Source: Schistosoma mansoni
Lineage: Eukaryota; Platyhelminthes; Trematoda; Strigeidida; Schistosomatidae
Direction of reading: 5' to 3'
Length of the DNA: 64,000 nucleotides
Assembly: GCF_000237925.1 (NCBI RefSeq)
Contig: NW_017386134.1
Location: 59,134-123,133 of the forward strand
The stretch's first letter is position 1, and every line of letters starts with the position of its first letter. This document shows positions 46,882 through 60,716 of this stretch, piece after piece. The notes under the pieces were generated by a model. The model did no database searches. It was given only the letters and a program-made list of their open reading frames with translations, and was not told the origin of the DNA. A program made the translations under genes and the position numbers.

Positions 46882-47178
46882 ATGCAACTTGAAGATTCTC
46901 CATCCTTATTACATCAATATATTTTGTTCAGTAGAAATATATTTACTATAGATTCCATAATTGAGTTACTCAACGAACTGAACTCATACAAACTCACCCG
47001 ATCCAGATGCTTCAATAAACCCAACACACACTATCCACCATTATTCGAACATTCACAATTATGCAATCAACCTAGAGTTTACAGAACAATTGAATTTGAA
47101 ATAAATATTAAGGAAATTTTATTATCAAAGTGTTTTTTCAGTATACTAAGTAGTCGACTCACTCAAATCTTCAACTGA
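46882..47178 (+). CDS. open frame of unknown status after the LTR
   Basis: 98 codons with a fairly protein-like middle (KPNTHYPPLFEHSQLCNQPR). No domain, no clear acceptor and no partner are seen. It starts 17 bases after the assumed LTR end, so it may be mobile-element or chance sequence. Confidence 0.2.
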   Translation: MQLEDSPSLLHQYILFSRNIFTIDSIIELLNELNSYKLTRSRCFNKPNTHYPPLFEHSQLCNQPRVYRTIEFEINIKEILLSKCFFSILSSRLTQIFN

Positions 47179-49840
47179 GTAAGCAGATAAGATGATGTTT
47201 GGAGGTGATCAACAGGAAACTCTGAACCCGATTCTCCTGCTACTTTTCACTAATCAGCAAGCTGTACCTGTATTCTTAAGGGAACTGATGCTATTTGACG
47301 GATTCGATCTCAGAACACACAGCTTCAATAGGTATTATGCTCATTGGTGATGGTTCGAGAGAGAATGTGATGCGAGATAACAGTCTACTAGTTGTTTGTT
47401 ATTTTATTTGTTGGCATTTCGTCATCTTCATTAGAGTCAACTGAACGCTAATCTTTTACAATTACACTGTACTCGAGACCATAATGTATAAGACAACAAA
47501 GGAGAATGGTTGAAGTGATCAGGAAGGTAATGTTTTCCAACAAAAAGATATTATTCTTGATCTACCATATTTGTTTGAGCTAATCACAACATGCACTATA
47601 TTTGCCCACTCAAATCTTTTTACACTGAGGACTGTTAAATGACGAATCAGACAGGAATATCTATTTCAATATTACATACATATTCATCACATTTCCTATT
47701 TGTGTTCTTCCTATCTAATGTTCGTTATTTTCATATGAAATACTTTTATCAAGGTAATAATAAAGGTGATGATAATAATAGTATACACTACCTGATCGTG
47801 TGATTATAAGAAAAAAAACATCAGTTTGTTGACCTCAGATATTGTTTTTGCAAATGTCATTGATTGAACTTTCTTGTTGTTTATCACTACCTTGTAATCT
47901 AACTAAATATATATGATGGTTTTTTCATTTGTATATTTAGCCTGATATAAATGTTCAATATGATGTGGAATGTTGTTTACTAGTGATGCTTTCATATAAC
48001 CGACAGTCACTTGCGTATACGGAACATAGGTGAAATAATATTTCATTTTAAAAATGGTTACTACCAAGTATAGAGAGACTGAAGTTTAAACAAATAGTTT
48101 TCATGCGTACTCATAGATGGCCTTGCATTAGATATGCATAAACACAGTAATTATTACTCATCTAGTATCAAATGAGTTCAGTTATCGTTGTCTTGAAGAT
48201 ATGTCTGTATCCTCACTTCATCAAGCTAAGGAACTATCAATAATATTTCCGGTTTGTTTGATAATGTAATTTCCTCCTAATTTTGCAACAGTATCGAAAT
48301 GAATGTCTCCATAATGAAGCATTTGTAGAAGAATCCGTTGATAGCCTGCCAATTACGTTAGTCTCCACCGTCAGCAGCATCACAAAGAGTTGCACAGTGG
48401 CTCCTTATCATGTGTGATTATGAAATTTCGCTACAAGAATCGCGAAGATGATTTTGCGTTAATAGCTCAATATACAGTCAGATTTAGAATGTGAATTTTC
48501 GAAATGTAATCCGATTTAATGTCTCTGAATTGTCTTCAGCTGTTCATTGACATTACGTTCACTGTGATAGAATACTGGAGTTATCTATGCTGATCTGTTC
48601 ATAAATGCGTTTAAATAGAGAATGATAAGCAGCTAGAAGTAGAACCTTGACGTACACTACGGTACATCAAGAATATTCGTGAAACGAGTTGATATAAGTA
48701 AGTGAGACATACAACCACTTATGAAGCAAATAATACTCTCAGTGTGATTCAAATACATAACACAAAATTTTAAAGAATAAAGATTAACTACTGCAGACAC
48801 GCTTTCGGAATCATATGCAAAAGAAGGGACTTACCCTTACAAAGACATTCATCAATATAATTGCGTAAATTCTAAGAAGAGAAAGGGCCTCAAGACACCA
48901 CTGCATGTTGCACCAATTCTGACAGGGATAGCGTTCGACAAACAAAAGTCGATTCAACATATTGGATATTGATTGCTAAGAAATTAATCAAAGCAATTGG
49001 GAAGGGTGTTTCAGCCTCTATGATATGGCAATTTATCTATAAATTGGCATTTGCTAAAGGTTGAATATTCACATGCTGAATATTAAGAAAGTTGCCATCA
49101 CTGGAAATTTACATAAACCAAGTTCAATATCAAATTATAAACACACCAAAAACGTCAAATATCTGGGAGAATTCGGTCTACTGCACTCAGCTGTTTTTGA
49201 CAACCTTCACGAATATTTTTAAAAATATGCACTTGATCAGCAGTAAAATGTCTATATTCGCGATGTCAGCTAACAATGAGTTTTCGTGTCATAACCTCAT
49301 AATTTTTGTCACGAATGTTAGAATGTTTCGAAAAATTTTTTCAGTTATTTGATCAGTCATAATTATCGACAACCAAAGGATTTAAATGGATGAAATTAGT
49401 TTGAACGATTACTTGTCAGTCATTTCGGAAACCGTTTTAAAAATTTAATGTATTTTGTTTACTATTCACCTAGAAGAACTTTGCGTCCTTAACTGATTAA
49501 ACACTGTCAAGCAGACGAAGACAGTTCTAATGTCATCACTCCACTATGTAAGTAGCACACAAGAAATCTTGGAATAGAATGCATTCATATTACTTTTATG
49601 CATCAACGTTTCTTTTTTGATTACAATATAGAAATGAGAACAGTCTGTGATGGTCGATACTTGGTGTTATTCTTCAAACGTCGTAGATTGTTCGTTTTGA
49701 TATCCATTACTCCGTATCACCCAACGTTGTGTAAATCATGAAGCGAATACGAAGTGTTGATTGCGTTTATCATTGAAACACATACATATATCCAAAATTG
49801 CAGGCACCAAAGGCAATTATGAAACGGTAGCGCTCTATAG
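47179..49840. other. AT-rich stretch with no recognised gene
   Basis: No coding signal or repeat partner was found; the frame at 49092-49352 has no supporting features. Confidence 0.4.
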
Positions 49841-49843
49841 CAG

Positions 49844-49929
49844 GTGAGTTAGCGTGCGAGTCGAATGAGCGAGCGAGTGATCAAGTCTATAAACGAGTGT
49901 GCGAGTCAACGAGTCAGCGAGTAAGTGAT
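49844..49929. repeat. degenerate GAGT/GCGAG simple repeat
   Basis: About 85 bases made of GAGT, GAGC and GCGAGT units in loose array, purine-rich on the plus strand. It borders the start of the repeat copy at about 49945. Confidence 0.6.
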
Positions 49930-49944
49930 TTCTGCTGACATTGT

Positions 49945-51561
49945 AAAAAACAGAGAACGTTCTCTAAAACGACCAGAATATCTCCTCAAGAATATCAACT
50001 TCATTTATGAATTCGAATCTGTTGAGACAGACATAGCGAGCAGGCAATTTTAGTATTCAGGTGCAGATGTAAAACGTAGTAGATAAGTGAACACGTCAAT
50101 GATAAAATAAAGTGACTACCAACACATTGACTTTCTTTGGTCTTGTATGACTATGCCGCATCAATTCAACAGTCACAATTTTATGTTCACTACAAAACAA
50201 TATTCACTTCGTTGGTTCAATTTTCCTATCCTCTAGTCACTGTTTGGAAAGTTATAAACATTTATTTGATTCCCCGTTTCATATACTGTGTTATTTATTT
50301 TCTATATCAACAGTGTAAATTTACGTTGTAGATAAAAACAGATAAAGTATAACAAAATGAATGGTTAACAAATGACTCTGTGCTCGACAGTCTAGAGAAT
50401 AGTTAAGGATCACAGCAGTAGCAAATTCTTTCTTCCACGAAATGCTTAATGACGATAAAATACATTTCAATTCTAACGCAAAATACGACGAATCTAAATA
50501 TGAAATAATGATTTACAATGTGTTCGATTTCACGTGAAATGTGGTGACGTCCACCTAACCACTATACAAGGCTTGAGTCGAAGTTAAATACAAACATACA
50601 TTTGATGAACAATGGAATATGTTTATCCAGAATATCGCTTAACCGTGAGTTAATCAATAACAGTGATTGGTATGGAACGTGACACAAAATGTGATGTGGC
50701 ATAGGTCATCAAAATGATTTTTCATGGCATCGTAGTCAATAAGGATGAGACATATTTTAAGGTTGAGTCTGAAGGCATTGTGGTTACAGATGATACATCC
50801 GTGGCTCCATAAACTGAAGGCGTGAAATCTAGGTAACTCTATACGACAAGTGTTACTAGACTCATTCGAAATAAGATAGTAGATGATTTCAGTGTTCATT
50901 CATAGCTGAATCAAGACCTTCTTTGAATCGACGGACAACGAATCTGTTTTCACTACATTTTGTCTATACAAAAGTAGTAGTCATATGTCAAATGAAAATT
51001 TCATTCAATTTTGTTCTCTCTGCGTCGATGATTATCAGTCATATGAATGTAATGATAGAGAGTGACATTCATTATCATTTAGAAAATTCTTGCCACGCTC
51101 AATAAACAAAAGAAAATGTCATATAGTCTGATTATGCGGATAAAATCTGGTGATAAGCAACAAGGAAGTACAATCTTTCATATTTCAACAATGAAGAGAA
51201 CTGAGGTCAACAGACAGATCACACCATAACATTATATACAATATTATTATAACTATTGTTACTTTAAGAAAAAATATTTCTTATGTGAAAATACATAATA
51301 ATTTGGAAGAAATCAAATAGATTTGATGATTGTATGTGATATTGAAACACGTTTTCCTGACTGAATCGTCAAGTCACTGAAGTCGATGTGGATAGTTTGG
51401 AGTGGACGAAAGGAGTAGGTATTGTATTCCGATCATATAAATATTGTTCATCATGAATAATTTGTCCCCGTTGGACAATATTATTTACTTGATCATTACA
51501 ATCATAACGTTTTGTCGTCAAACACATTGTGTCGAGTGAAGTAGATGTGTTAAAGAAGACT
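49945..51561. repeat. unclassified repeat R, copy A
   Basis: Aligns with the later copies: 49945-50050 with 56070-56170 and 57500-57600; 50430-50500 and 50590-51561 with 57625-58830. About 370 bases at 50060-50430 are extra to this copy. The part ACCGTGAGTTAATC to GAAGACTATCTA is the best conserved. No common protein is encoded; the small minus-strand frame at 50654-50899 is not kept in copy C. Confidence 0.7.
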
Positions 51562-51724
51562 ATCTAGTTTTTCACTTACGTTAAGTCTGTAATCCGTCTA
51601 TTCGTAGGTGTTGTATAATTCAAGTCGAAACTTTGTTATATATATAATGCTTGCAACAACGGTTCGAAATGAGGAAAAGTGATTGTACTCTAAAATACAA
51701 GTTAATAATTTACAACGTATGCAG

Positions 51725-54340
51725 GCGAGTAAATGCGATCGCATTCGCTGACCTCTCATCTCAGGTTGACTTACTTACTTCGAAGTAATCAGTGCATATC
51801 GGAACTGAATGATGCCGCATATAATACATTTGCAGAGATCCAACGTGTTCAGCTGAAGCCACATACCCTAATCATCCTGGCCCATCAACCACGCTTAGTG
51901 TGGCCTATGAATAACCGGATTTCACCATGCGAGCCGTTTGGCAACAGAACATTGCAAAACGTTGGCAACCTCTCGAATTTTTCTCACGATGCCTCACCCT
52001 CTCGGAGACGAGTTATAGCGCTTTCAGTGGAGAACGGCTAGCATCCTACTGTGCCGTCAAATATTTCATGCCCGCAGTAGAAGGTCAAAATTTCATCTTA
52101 TTCACTGGCAATAAACCATTGTTGTGTGCTCTGCATACAAAATCCGACGGCTACTCACTATGAGAGTGCAGACATTTTGAACATATCTCACAGTCCACGA
52201 CAAACGATCGACACCTCGAAGGCGAGTTGACCTTTGCTTACGATACTATGCCACATAATCGAAGTGAATGCAGTTACTTCCCCGGTGCTTGATCTTCCTG
52301 CCGTGGCTATCGTCCAAGCACGTGATTCCTTCTGTGCATAAACACAACATCCTACATCTCTCCAACGCCTCGAATTACCTTCAACTTCCACCTTAAGTAC
52401 TATGCTGTGTGATAACACAACTGCTGTTCCTCGACCTATTGTACCCTTTGAAGTACACTGTGTTCGTCTCGTCTTGGATAACAGCAGCAGATGTTATCTT
52501 CTCAAAATCAACTGGTAGGATCACTTTTGGGGAATCTATCAATTTAACAAGAGATTCCGGAACACGAAGGTATGGAGTCATATCTCAATCCAATCTCAGA
52601 ATTCATTTTTGATGCAGACAGTGGTCACACTTCTGCAGCTCAGTTCGACAGAATTGAAGATATTTTCCGAGTGGAAAATTAGGCATACTATATGTAAAGA
52701 AGTCGGTCATAAGAACAGTCTGTGAAACTAGAAATAGCTTGAGGTTTAATTCAACGAAGTGTCCTCACGAGTATCAAAACAAGTACATAAAGCGAGTATT
52801 GGCTACATTGGCTTCAAGCATAGGAGATAATAGAAGGTATGTGACTAAAAATGTCAACAGAGTAGAAGAACTTTTGCAGAAGCATAAGAACTTGTTCCCG
52901 AATAAAAAGGAATGCTGCACTTTAGTAAGGGCCAATTTGTTTGTCCAAAACGTCGAGTTTTATATGCCGCTATTGATGAAGTAGACAAAGAATAAGATTG
53001 ACTGAAGAAAATCGGTTTCATACAAACAGTTAATTATTCGACATGGGAAGCATCAACTATTGTTTGGCAAAAAGTGAACAGAACTATCTGACTATGCGCA
53101 TACTTTTCTAAAGGATTAAATGACGCTATACAAAGTCATTCATACAACCTTTTTTGCCAGAAGGCTTTTTATTAAACTTAACGTTGGACGTTATCTTTCT
53201 AAACTTGATTTATCTAAAGTCTACTTACAAGTGGAAGTTGGCGAAGATGCAAAAGACTTACTAAACAACAATATTTACCGCGGACTTTAGCCGTCTAACC
53301 GATAACCGTTTGGTCTGTGTCCAGCTCCAGCATAATAGATACTACGTTGTCCAACCTCGAAAGTGAAGCAGTTTACTTGGATGTTATTATACTTGTTAAT
53401 TCTTTTGTTGACGAACTGGTGGTAGTATACGCAGCAAATCGATTTCATACCTCGGCCGTTACAATACTTGCTAATGATTTTCAAATTCTATAGAAACGAA
53501 ATGAAAATTTTGAACAAGATGATGTTTTATCTCGACTAATCGCAAATGAGAAGCAGGGAAGCGAAGATTCTATCATTGCAACGATATCATTGGAGGAAGA
53601 CATACATATAATATTGCAAGTTGCTATCAATCAACACCATTATTCGTTGAGGACATTAAACACTGTACTCTTAAAGACGTGGAGATGAAGCGGATTATTG
53701 AATACCACGAACATGGTGAGCCTACTCATATAGACAACAAAAACATTGAACAGTATGCTCATCGAGGAAACTCCCTATCACCTGTGGACGTGTGCCTTAT
53801 ATTTGGAAGTCGAGTAGTTCTACCTGTAAGCTCAGGCTGTGCTGTGATGTAAGAACTGCATACTGCAAACTAACGGCCAGCCCTGATGACTGCACTTGCA
53901 CGTGGCTATGTATACCGGCCGAATATTGATGATGAGATCGGAGAAAATGTTGCGAGATGCTCCTCTTGTGCCAAAGCCATCAAAGCCTTTGGGGAGACGG
54001 AAATGCAGAATTGAGGTACACTGACATATCCGTGGTCGAGAGTGCATGTATATATTGAAGAACTTATAAACGAGAAAAATTTCTTGATGATGGTTGATTC
54101 CTTCTTCAAGTGGCCAGAGGTCCACTTCATGAAGTTTGTCTCGACAAAAGCTGCTGTGGAAATAGTGAGACAAGTATTCAGCTGCTTTGGGTTTTCAGAT
54201 ATTTATTGGTGTCAGATAATGAACCACAGTTTACATCTGCTGAATTTTCGAAGTACTTAATTGGGAATGACGTGAGGCATATCAAGACACCCCCATAAAA
54301 TCCGCCGTCCAACGGTTTGGTCGAGAGGTTCGTGAACATG
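51725..54340 (+). mobile_element. Ty3/Gypsy LTR-retroelement remnant (pol region), heavily broken
   Basis: Fossil. Plus-strand pieces show an RNase H-like block (51733-52163, with FFSRCLTLSETSY and GQNFILFTGNKPLL), reverse transcriptase pieces (about 52740-53290) and integrase pieces (about 53690-54340, with the zinc-binding and catalytic-core parts). The RNase H block lies 5' of the reverse transcriptase block, against the usual order, so at least two fragments or a rearrangement are involved. It is related to the CsRn1/Boudicca type known in flukes. There are many breaks (more than ten), so it is old. Confidence 0.75.
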
Positions 54341-54459
54341 TTTTAAGTAGCACTGCTTAAAGCCGAGAGAGAAGGCTAGAAGATATATTCCAAAGATTTT
54401 TATTCACTCACCATGCAACATCTAACCCAGCAACAAATAATCAAGAAGAAAGATTAAAA

Positions 54460-54640
54460 GAACAGTGGGACTGTACTGTACTGTACCGTTTTGTTTAATT
54501 GTACTAAAAACACACACGTTTCGCCTGTAAACGTTCACATGATCACGGTATTATTTCGATACCACCATACCACCAATAAATATATCCTTACTACAATCTA
54601 CAACTGTCCTTCTAATATTTATCATACTGCGAAATGTATC
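54460..54640 (-). repeat. possible end of a hammerhead-bearing element, degraded
   Basis: On the minus strand GTGATCATGTGAACGTTTAC is followed by AGGCGAAACGTGTGTG. The order (CTGATGA-like, hairpin GTGAAC/GTTTAC, GAAAC) recalls a hammerhead, but the core has two changes and no closing stem I is found. It could instead belong to the LTR of the neighbouring Gypsy remnant. Confidence 0.25.
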
Positions 54641-54989
54641 CTATTAAATGACATGTAATTGGTCTGAAGTGATGATCATGGTCAACTGTAACCTGACACT
54701 CTCACACAATATTTAAAGAGGGCAAGTAGCATATTCCGAACAAGATTTCACGTAAAATGTCAGCCTACGTCAATGAATTCTAACATGAGTGACTAAATAT
54801 ATCCATAATTGTATTGTCAAAATAGAAATGTCAACAACCAATGGCACATTTTTGGGAGTTATTATTAAGATGCATGTTTATGTTAATAGCTGGCTAACGT
54901 AACTCTTACACGCAAAATCATTGTAAATGGAAATAATTCCACAGACTGGAACAGAAAATGTTTACAGTAGCTTCGAAATTTAATTGAAG

Positions 54990-55024
54990 GTGATGATGAT
55001 GATGATGATGAAGAAGAAGAAGAA
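54990..55024 (+). repeat. GAT/GAA microsatellite
   Basis: Seven GAT units followed directly by five GAA units. Confidence 0.9.
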
Positions 55025-55830
55025 TACTTCCGTTTCTACAGTGTTGTATTAAATGAAATTGACAGGTCAATTATCGGATATCATTATGGGTAAGATAGAG
55101 TCAGAGACAGTAATGTAATTACAGTGTTCATGGAATTCTATATTTCAGGTTAGAAAGTACCGAAATAAATAATACCGTGTTAAAAATATCATGATTTGAT
55201 CGGATTAGATAAACATGGAATGGATGTCTGTTTGAGGATCTGTAAACAAGCAAATGTTAGAATATCTGAATGTCAGCATGTTTGTCTGTTATAGTGACTG
55301 TAGTACGCTGAGAACACTGATGCCAGCATCCACTATACAAATCATTTATTTTAAACATACCTGGTTTGTATGCCGGTAAAAGAGAACACATCACGAAATT
55401 AAACAGGAAATAACATTTAACACGAACAAGTTATATAATAGTCATGATTGTGGAGAGAATGCATTTCGGAATATGCAACTAACTTGGTTGATGCTAGGCA
55501 ATAGATGAGAATGTAAATAACATTCGCCTAATGATATTTCCCAGCATTCACCTATAACTTAATCCTTACTAGGTTATAACGGTGAGGGACACTGACGACT
55601 TTTGAAGGCTTCATTTAGTGTGGGTGAATAGTCGGTACATGAATAAATGCGTGACCAAATTTGTCGCTTTTCAAAGTTAATGTGATTAGCCAGAAAATAA
55701 TTTGCGAATCCAATAAACCAAAGCTACTGAACGGTGACCATAAAACGGGTGAACAGGAAGATTAAGAGCCTTCACGGACAGTGTTTACTGTGAACTTGAC
55801 ACATTATTATCGGAAGGCATGTTATAACAA
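55025..55830. other. no recognised gene
   Basis: AT-rich sequence up to a gap; nothing supported. Confidence 0.4.
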
Positions 55831-56030
55831 NNNNNNNNNNNNNNNNNNNNNNNNNNNNNNNNNNNNNNNNNNNNNNNNNNNNNNNNNNNNNNNNNNNNNN
55901 NNNNNNNNNNNNNNNNNNNNNNNNNNNNNNNNNNNNNNNNNNNNNNNNNNNNNNNNNNNNNNNNNNNNNNNNNNNNNNNNNNNNNNNNNNNNNNNNNNNN
56001 NNNNNNNNNNNNNNNNNNNNNNNNNNNNNN
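55831..56030. other. assembly gap (200 N)
   Basis: Run of exactly 200 N; its right edge lies inside repeat R copy B. Confidence 1.
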
Positions 56031-56310
56031 ACACGGCTTTACGTTTTTCTGTCGACAGAATACATACACGGAAAATTCTCTAACTCGAATAAAATATCTT
56101 CTCAATAATATCAATGTAATATATGAATTGTAGGCTTTTGAGACAGAAATACCTGACAGACTAATTATTCATCTACGAATGCTTCCAGACGGAGAAATAC
56201 ATTTCAGTTTTGATGCTAAATTACGAAGAATTTCAACTTCAAAAAGTCAATGTCAAAATTCAACACAAACATACATTTGATGAACAATGAAATAGGTCTA
56301 TCCACAATGA
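56031..56310. repeat. unclassified repeat R, copy B
   Basis: Very close to 57462-57740 (copy C): the blocks GACAGAATACATACACGG, TTCAGTTTTGATGC and AACACAAACATACATTTGAT are the same. It starts at the gap and changes to other sequence after CTATCCACAATGATG. Confidence 0.85.
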
Positions 56311-56539
56311 TGATGAATGAACGGTATTCTTTAAGGTTATTTTCACTGCCAGAACGAGTTAATAATAATTATCTTCTAGTAGAGAAATTAAAATTTAAGA
56401 AGAGAGTTCGGAACAACAGAACGATGATTACAAAATTTAAACAAGGTAGAGCACGAGTATTTCTGGTGCTTTTTTTTAAGTCAAATACATTGGCATAAAC
56501 TGTCTTGGAGGTCAGCTACCTTGAATATATCGAATTTAA

Positions 56540-56760
56540 AGTTCCTTGATGATGCATTGGATTGTCGTGATACATGTTATTAATAAACAACTTAACAAAT
56601 ACTGAATTAGCGAATCTAAAATTCTCACATACCATGTTTGTTCTCTACATCAAATGTTGCTATTTATATCAAATTTATCATGTCTGTTAACTGGTGTGAA
56701 TTCTGAAATTATTATTTTCAGTATATATTATATATATTATTATGATATACATAGACATAT
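56540..56760 (+). mobile_element. CR1-like LINE 3' tail (5'-truncated copy)
   Basis: Matches 2925-3135: TGCATTGG-TTG-CGTGATA, CATGTTTG-CTCTA, AAATGTTG, AACTGGTGTGAATTCTG and TTATTATTTTCAG in the same order, ending in TATTATTAT. Only the last part of the 3' UTR is present, as expected for a short retrotransposition product. Confidence 0.75.
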
Positions 56761-57460
56761 CACGCCAAATTGAAGCAAAGGTGAATAAGCATTAGTAGGT
56801 GAATACTTAAGTAAATTTATGGATGAATTGCATATGAGCGTGGCAAGGCAAAGCAAGTGCTGATATTGGGGTTTGATTGCATACATATCTGTAGTGGAGT
56901 ATGAATCATCGAGTGATATCTAAGCGATCAACGTTTTGGCTAGAGTCCGTCATGTGATGTAGTGGTCATAAAAGTACAAAGTATATGCGAATTGTTATTG
57001 TTCAAAAAACGATGTCTGATAAGTACGTGAATGAAAGGGCATGACTTAATGGCATGACCATAATCGAAATCGGTTGCATGAAAGTTTCTATATGTTGATA
57101 AATTATCTAGCATGCACTATTCAAGATAACTCCAAGATAATCGCTTATAAGCGTTATGTCAGAGGTGGAATACGCTCTGAGGAAGCTGTATACCCGATGA
57201 TCTTCAAAGAATCCTTTTTTCTACTGTGATGAAGGCCGCTTCTGTGATGATCTATGGGTTTTTTTCTGTTCAGAGCCTGAATCTTTTAGAACGCAGTTCA
57301 AGTTTGCTTAGAATTATCTTTAAAATATTATCATCTTTGTGTGACGCAGTAATGTTTTCTGATACAGCAAAGTTGATTGATATTATTTCAAATCGCACGT
57401 GGGATATTGGTTTCTTCAGAAGTAAGGCTACACTTCACTAACGTGTACTAACCACAGTGA
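56761..57460. other. no recognised gene between repeat copies
   Basis: The 71-codon frame at 57226-57441 (VMIYGFFSVQSLNLLERSS) has no recognised domain and sits between two copies of repeat R; probably non-coding. Confidence 0.35.
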
Positions 57461-57461
57461 A

Positions 57462-58830
57462 ACACAGCTTTACGTTTTTCTGCCGACAGAATACATACAC
57501 GGAAAATTCTCTAACTCGAATAAAATATCTTCTCAATAATATCAATGTAATATATGAATTTTAGGCTTTTGAGACAGAAATACCTGACAGACTAATTAAA
57601 TATTCATCTACGAATGCTTCCTGACGGAGAAATACATTTCAGTTTTGATGCGAAATTACGAAGAATTTCATTATCAAAAAGTCAATGTCAAAATTCAACA
57701 CAAACATACATTTGATGAACAATGAAGTATGTCTATCCACAATATTGCTTAACCGTGAGTTAATCTGTCACAGTGATTGATATGGAACGTGATACAAAAC
57801 GCGATGTGGAATTGGTCATCCAGATGATTTTTCACGGTATAATAGTTAATAATTATGGGACGTATTATTTAGTCGAGCGTGAAAGCATAGTGATGAAAAC
57901 GGTAACTCTAAGGATTAATAAACTGAAAACATGACAACTAGATGATTCTATTTGACAAGTATCACTAAACACATTTGAAATAAGATGGTTGATGATTTCA
58001 ATGTTTATTCATAGCTGAATCAAGACCATCTTTGAATTGACGGTGAAACTATCTGTTATCCTTTCATTTTATTAGTGGTAGTAGTCGTGTGTGAAATCTA
58101 GGTAACTCCATACTACAAGTGTTACTAGACTCATTCGAAATAAGATAGTAGATGATTTCAGTGTTCATTCATAGCTGAATCAAGACCTTCTTTGAATCGA
58201 CGGACAAAATATCTGTTTTCATTACATTTTGTCTAGACAAAAGTAGTAGTCATATGTCAAATGAAAATTTCATTCAATCTTGTTCTGTCTGTATCGATGA
58301 TCAACAGTCACATGAATGCAATGATAGAGAGTGACATTCATTATCATTTCGAAAACTCTTATCATGCTCACTAAACAAAAGAAAATGTCATATAGTCTGA
58401 TTATTCGGATAAAATCTGGTGATAAGCAACAAGGAAGTACAATCTTTCATATTTCAACAATGAAGAGAACTGAGGTCAACAGACAGATCACACCATAACA
58501 TTATATACAATATTATTATCACTATTGTTACTTTAAGAAAAATATTTCTTATGTGAAAATACATAGTAATTTGGAAGAAATCAAATAGATTTGATGATTA
58601 TATGTGATATTGAAACACGTATTCCTGACTGAACCGTCAAGTCACTGAAGTCGATGTGAATAGTTTGGAGTGGACGAAAGAAGTAGGTGTTGTATTCCGG
58701 TCATATAAATATTGTTCATCATGAATTATTTGTCCCCGTTGGACAATATTACTTGATCATTACAACCATAACGTTTTGTCGTCAAACACATTGTTCTCTC
58801 GAGTGAAATACATGTGTTGAAGAAGACTAT
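57462..58830. repeat. unclassified repeat R, copy C, with internal tandem duplication
   Basis: The longest uninterrupted copy. Inside it the segment with GAAATAAGATRGTWGATGAT, TTCATAGCTGAATCAAGACC and GAATYGACGG occurs twice (about 57955-58060 and 58120-58215). The second repeat is nearly the same as copy A, the first more diverged. Confidence 0.8.
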
Positions 58831-58839
58831 CTACTTTTC

Positions 58840-60716
58840 AAAATAGAAGGGAGGGAATACTAATAATTGAAATAACAAACAATCAAGGAAAACCATTACG
58901 AAACTGAAATCCGGCATTTCTGTCTCTCTGTTCATCACTAGTCAGCATTGTCAATTAACCTAGTTTTAATGAAATTCTCCAAAAGTTTTCTCCGGACCAT
59001 ATTGAGTTCATCATCAGCTGTGCCTCCGGTACACATTATCTCCGTGGAACGTTTAGGAACCCCTAAGCCTTAATTGTTTCTTGAGACTGTCCTAATGCGT
59101 TTCTCCCTGACGAAAACAAATTGGAATTCAGCAGAATAGAATGTAGTTTTCAAAAATCTGGATAGTCTGTCCTCTGAAATGCAAGATGCCATATCTATCT
59201 TGAGTTTGATATTCTGTAGTAAAAGATGCTTCGTAACTGTGCAAGTTCATTCAAATTAACATCCTGATTTCTGACTACATTCAATGATTGAGATTGTTAA
59301 GTAGCATTTTCCCGAATGGTTTATAAAATTAAATTCAGCCCATGATTATCAATTACGTCATCGGTGAATATTCGTCTAGCTCGTGAAGATGGAAAACAGA
59401 TGAAATTACTTCCCCTACTTATAGCATCCGAATCTGCAAAGTCCACATCAGCCTGTTTTTATTCCAATCGAGCTCTTCTTCGATGGATTTGATGGTCTCT
59501 GATAACTTTGTGGAACTCCTCTTTTTTACCACAGACTACTGTTTCCCCATTTATTCATCTACAAATACATTTGTGCGACTTCTACTGAAAGATGTACAAG
59601 GCGAAAAGTATGAATAGAATGGATGGTTGACATTCATTAAGAAAAAACTGTCAGGTTTCAACAGGATATTAGATGTCTATTCATAATCATATTAATAATG
59701 ACTTCAAACGTTCACCATAGACCTTGCTTACTGCCTTATGAATTCTTCACGATGCAGCGAAGTCATTCATTTGAAAGCTTTTGAAATGATTATTAAGACG
59801 ATTAGAGAATAGTGGGTTATATGCATGAACTAACAAAATGTAAGTGTTGATGTTGCGTAACCCCATCAGCATGTAGCTCATTTAGGTTGCTGAACGTTTC
59901 GCGTACTTACAACACATTCGCTTTTAAAAATATGTCAAATACACAGGTAGATATAAGGAGACACTGCACTGAATACTTAATAATGTCCGTCATACTCTTA
60001 CTGAACACAGTCACTCATTAACACTATTACATACACAGATACGTTTCCTCTGTTGATTAGATATTGGTCTACAGCATAGAATGAGAAATGTACCATTGAA
60101 AACAACTTTGAAATTGATGAATTAACGAAATTACCCAAAGACGTTTCTTTCGACAATAGACCGTGAGATTTGAGAAAACATTTTGATTAGTGTCAACATC
60201 ATTTTCAAGTAAATAAGTACAACCACACTGAGTCGAGAGGTAAACCTTTTTGAAATATCATGCAAAACAAATATTCCCATCTCAGTTTGTTGAAATTATT
60301 ATTCACTTACGGAAGTACAGACTTTTATTCATTCATCAGAATTCTATGTTTAGTGTGAGTTAAGTACACACTTGATATTATCTTATCACAGTGAAATTCT
60401 CGTATGTTTTGACACAGATTACAATTTATACAAGTTCAAATGATGTATGGTAATCATTCATCGAAACACTGAATTCGAATCAGTCCTCCACTTCTGTATT
60501 GTCAAACTTTTCAATTTTCAGATACAATAATCACTGTTGTTATTTCAAATCTGTGTCACGAGGGAGATATCATTCTCCATTTTCAACAATTCACTTTCAG
60601 TAAAATGCATTTTATTTCTCTTATTACATTCTTTCGAGAGCTCAATCAACATAACTGAATACAATTACATCTATTTCTGCGTTAATAATTTGAATAGATT
60701 ATCCTTTTTCATTTAG
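58840..60716. other. no recognised gene; upstream of the 60.7-kb gene
   Basis: No exon could be supported. Earlier exons of the plus-strand gene may be hidden here, since its first visible exon starts with a split codon. Confidence 0.4.

Noticed and set aside
50654-50899. 81-codon minus-strand frame as a gene
   Set aside because: It lies in repeat R and is broken in the other copy.
54510-54560. Intact hammerhead near GGCGAAACGTG (minus strand)
   Set aside because: The core has two changes and the base after stem III is G, which is not allowed at the cleavage position; kept only as a weak repeat entry.
54987-55024. CRISPR-like or protein-coding Asp/Glu repeat
   Set aside because: It is a plain GAT/GAA microsatellite without spacers or an extended frame.
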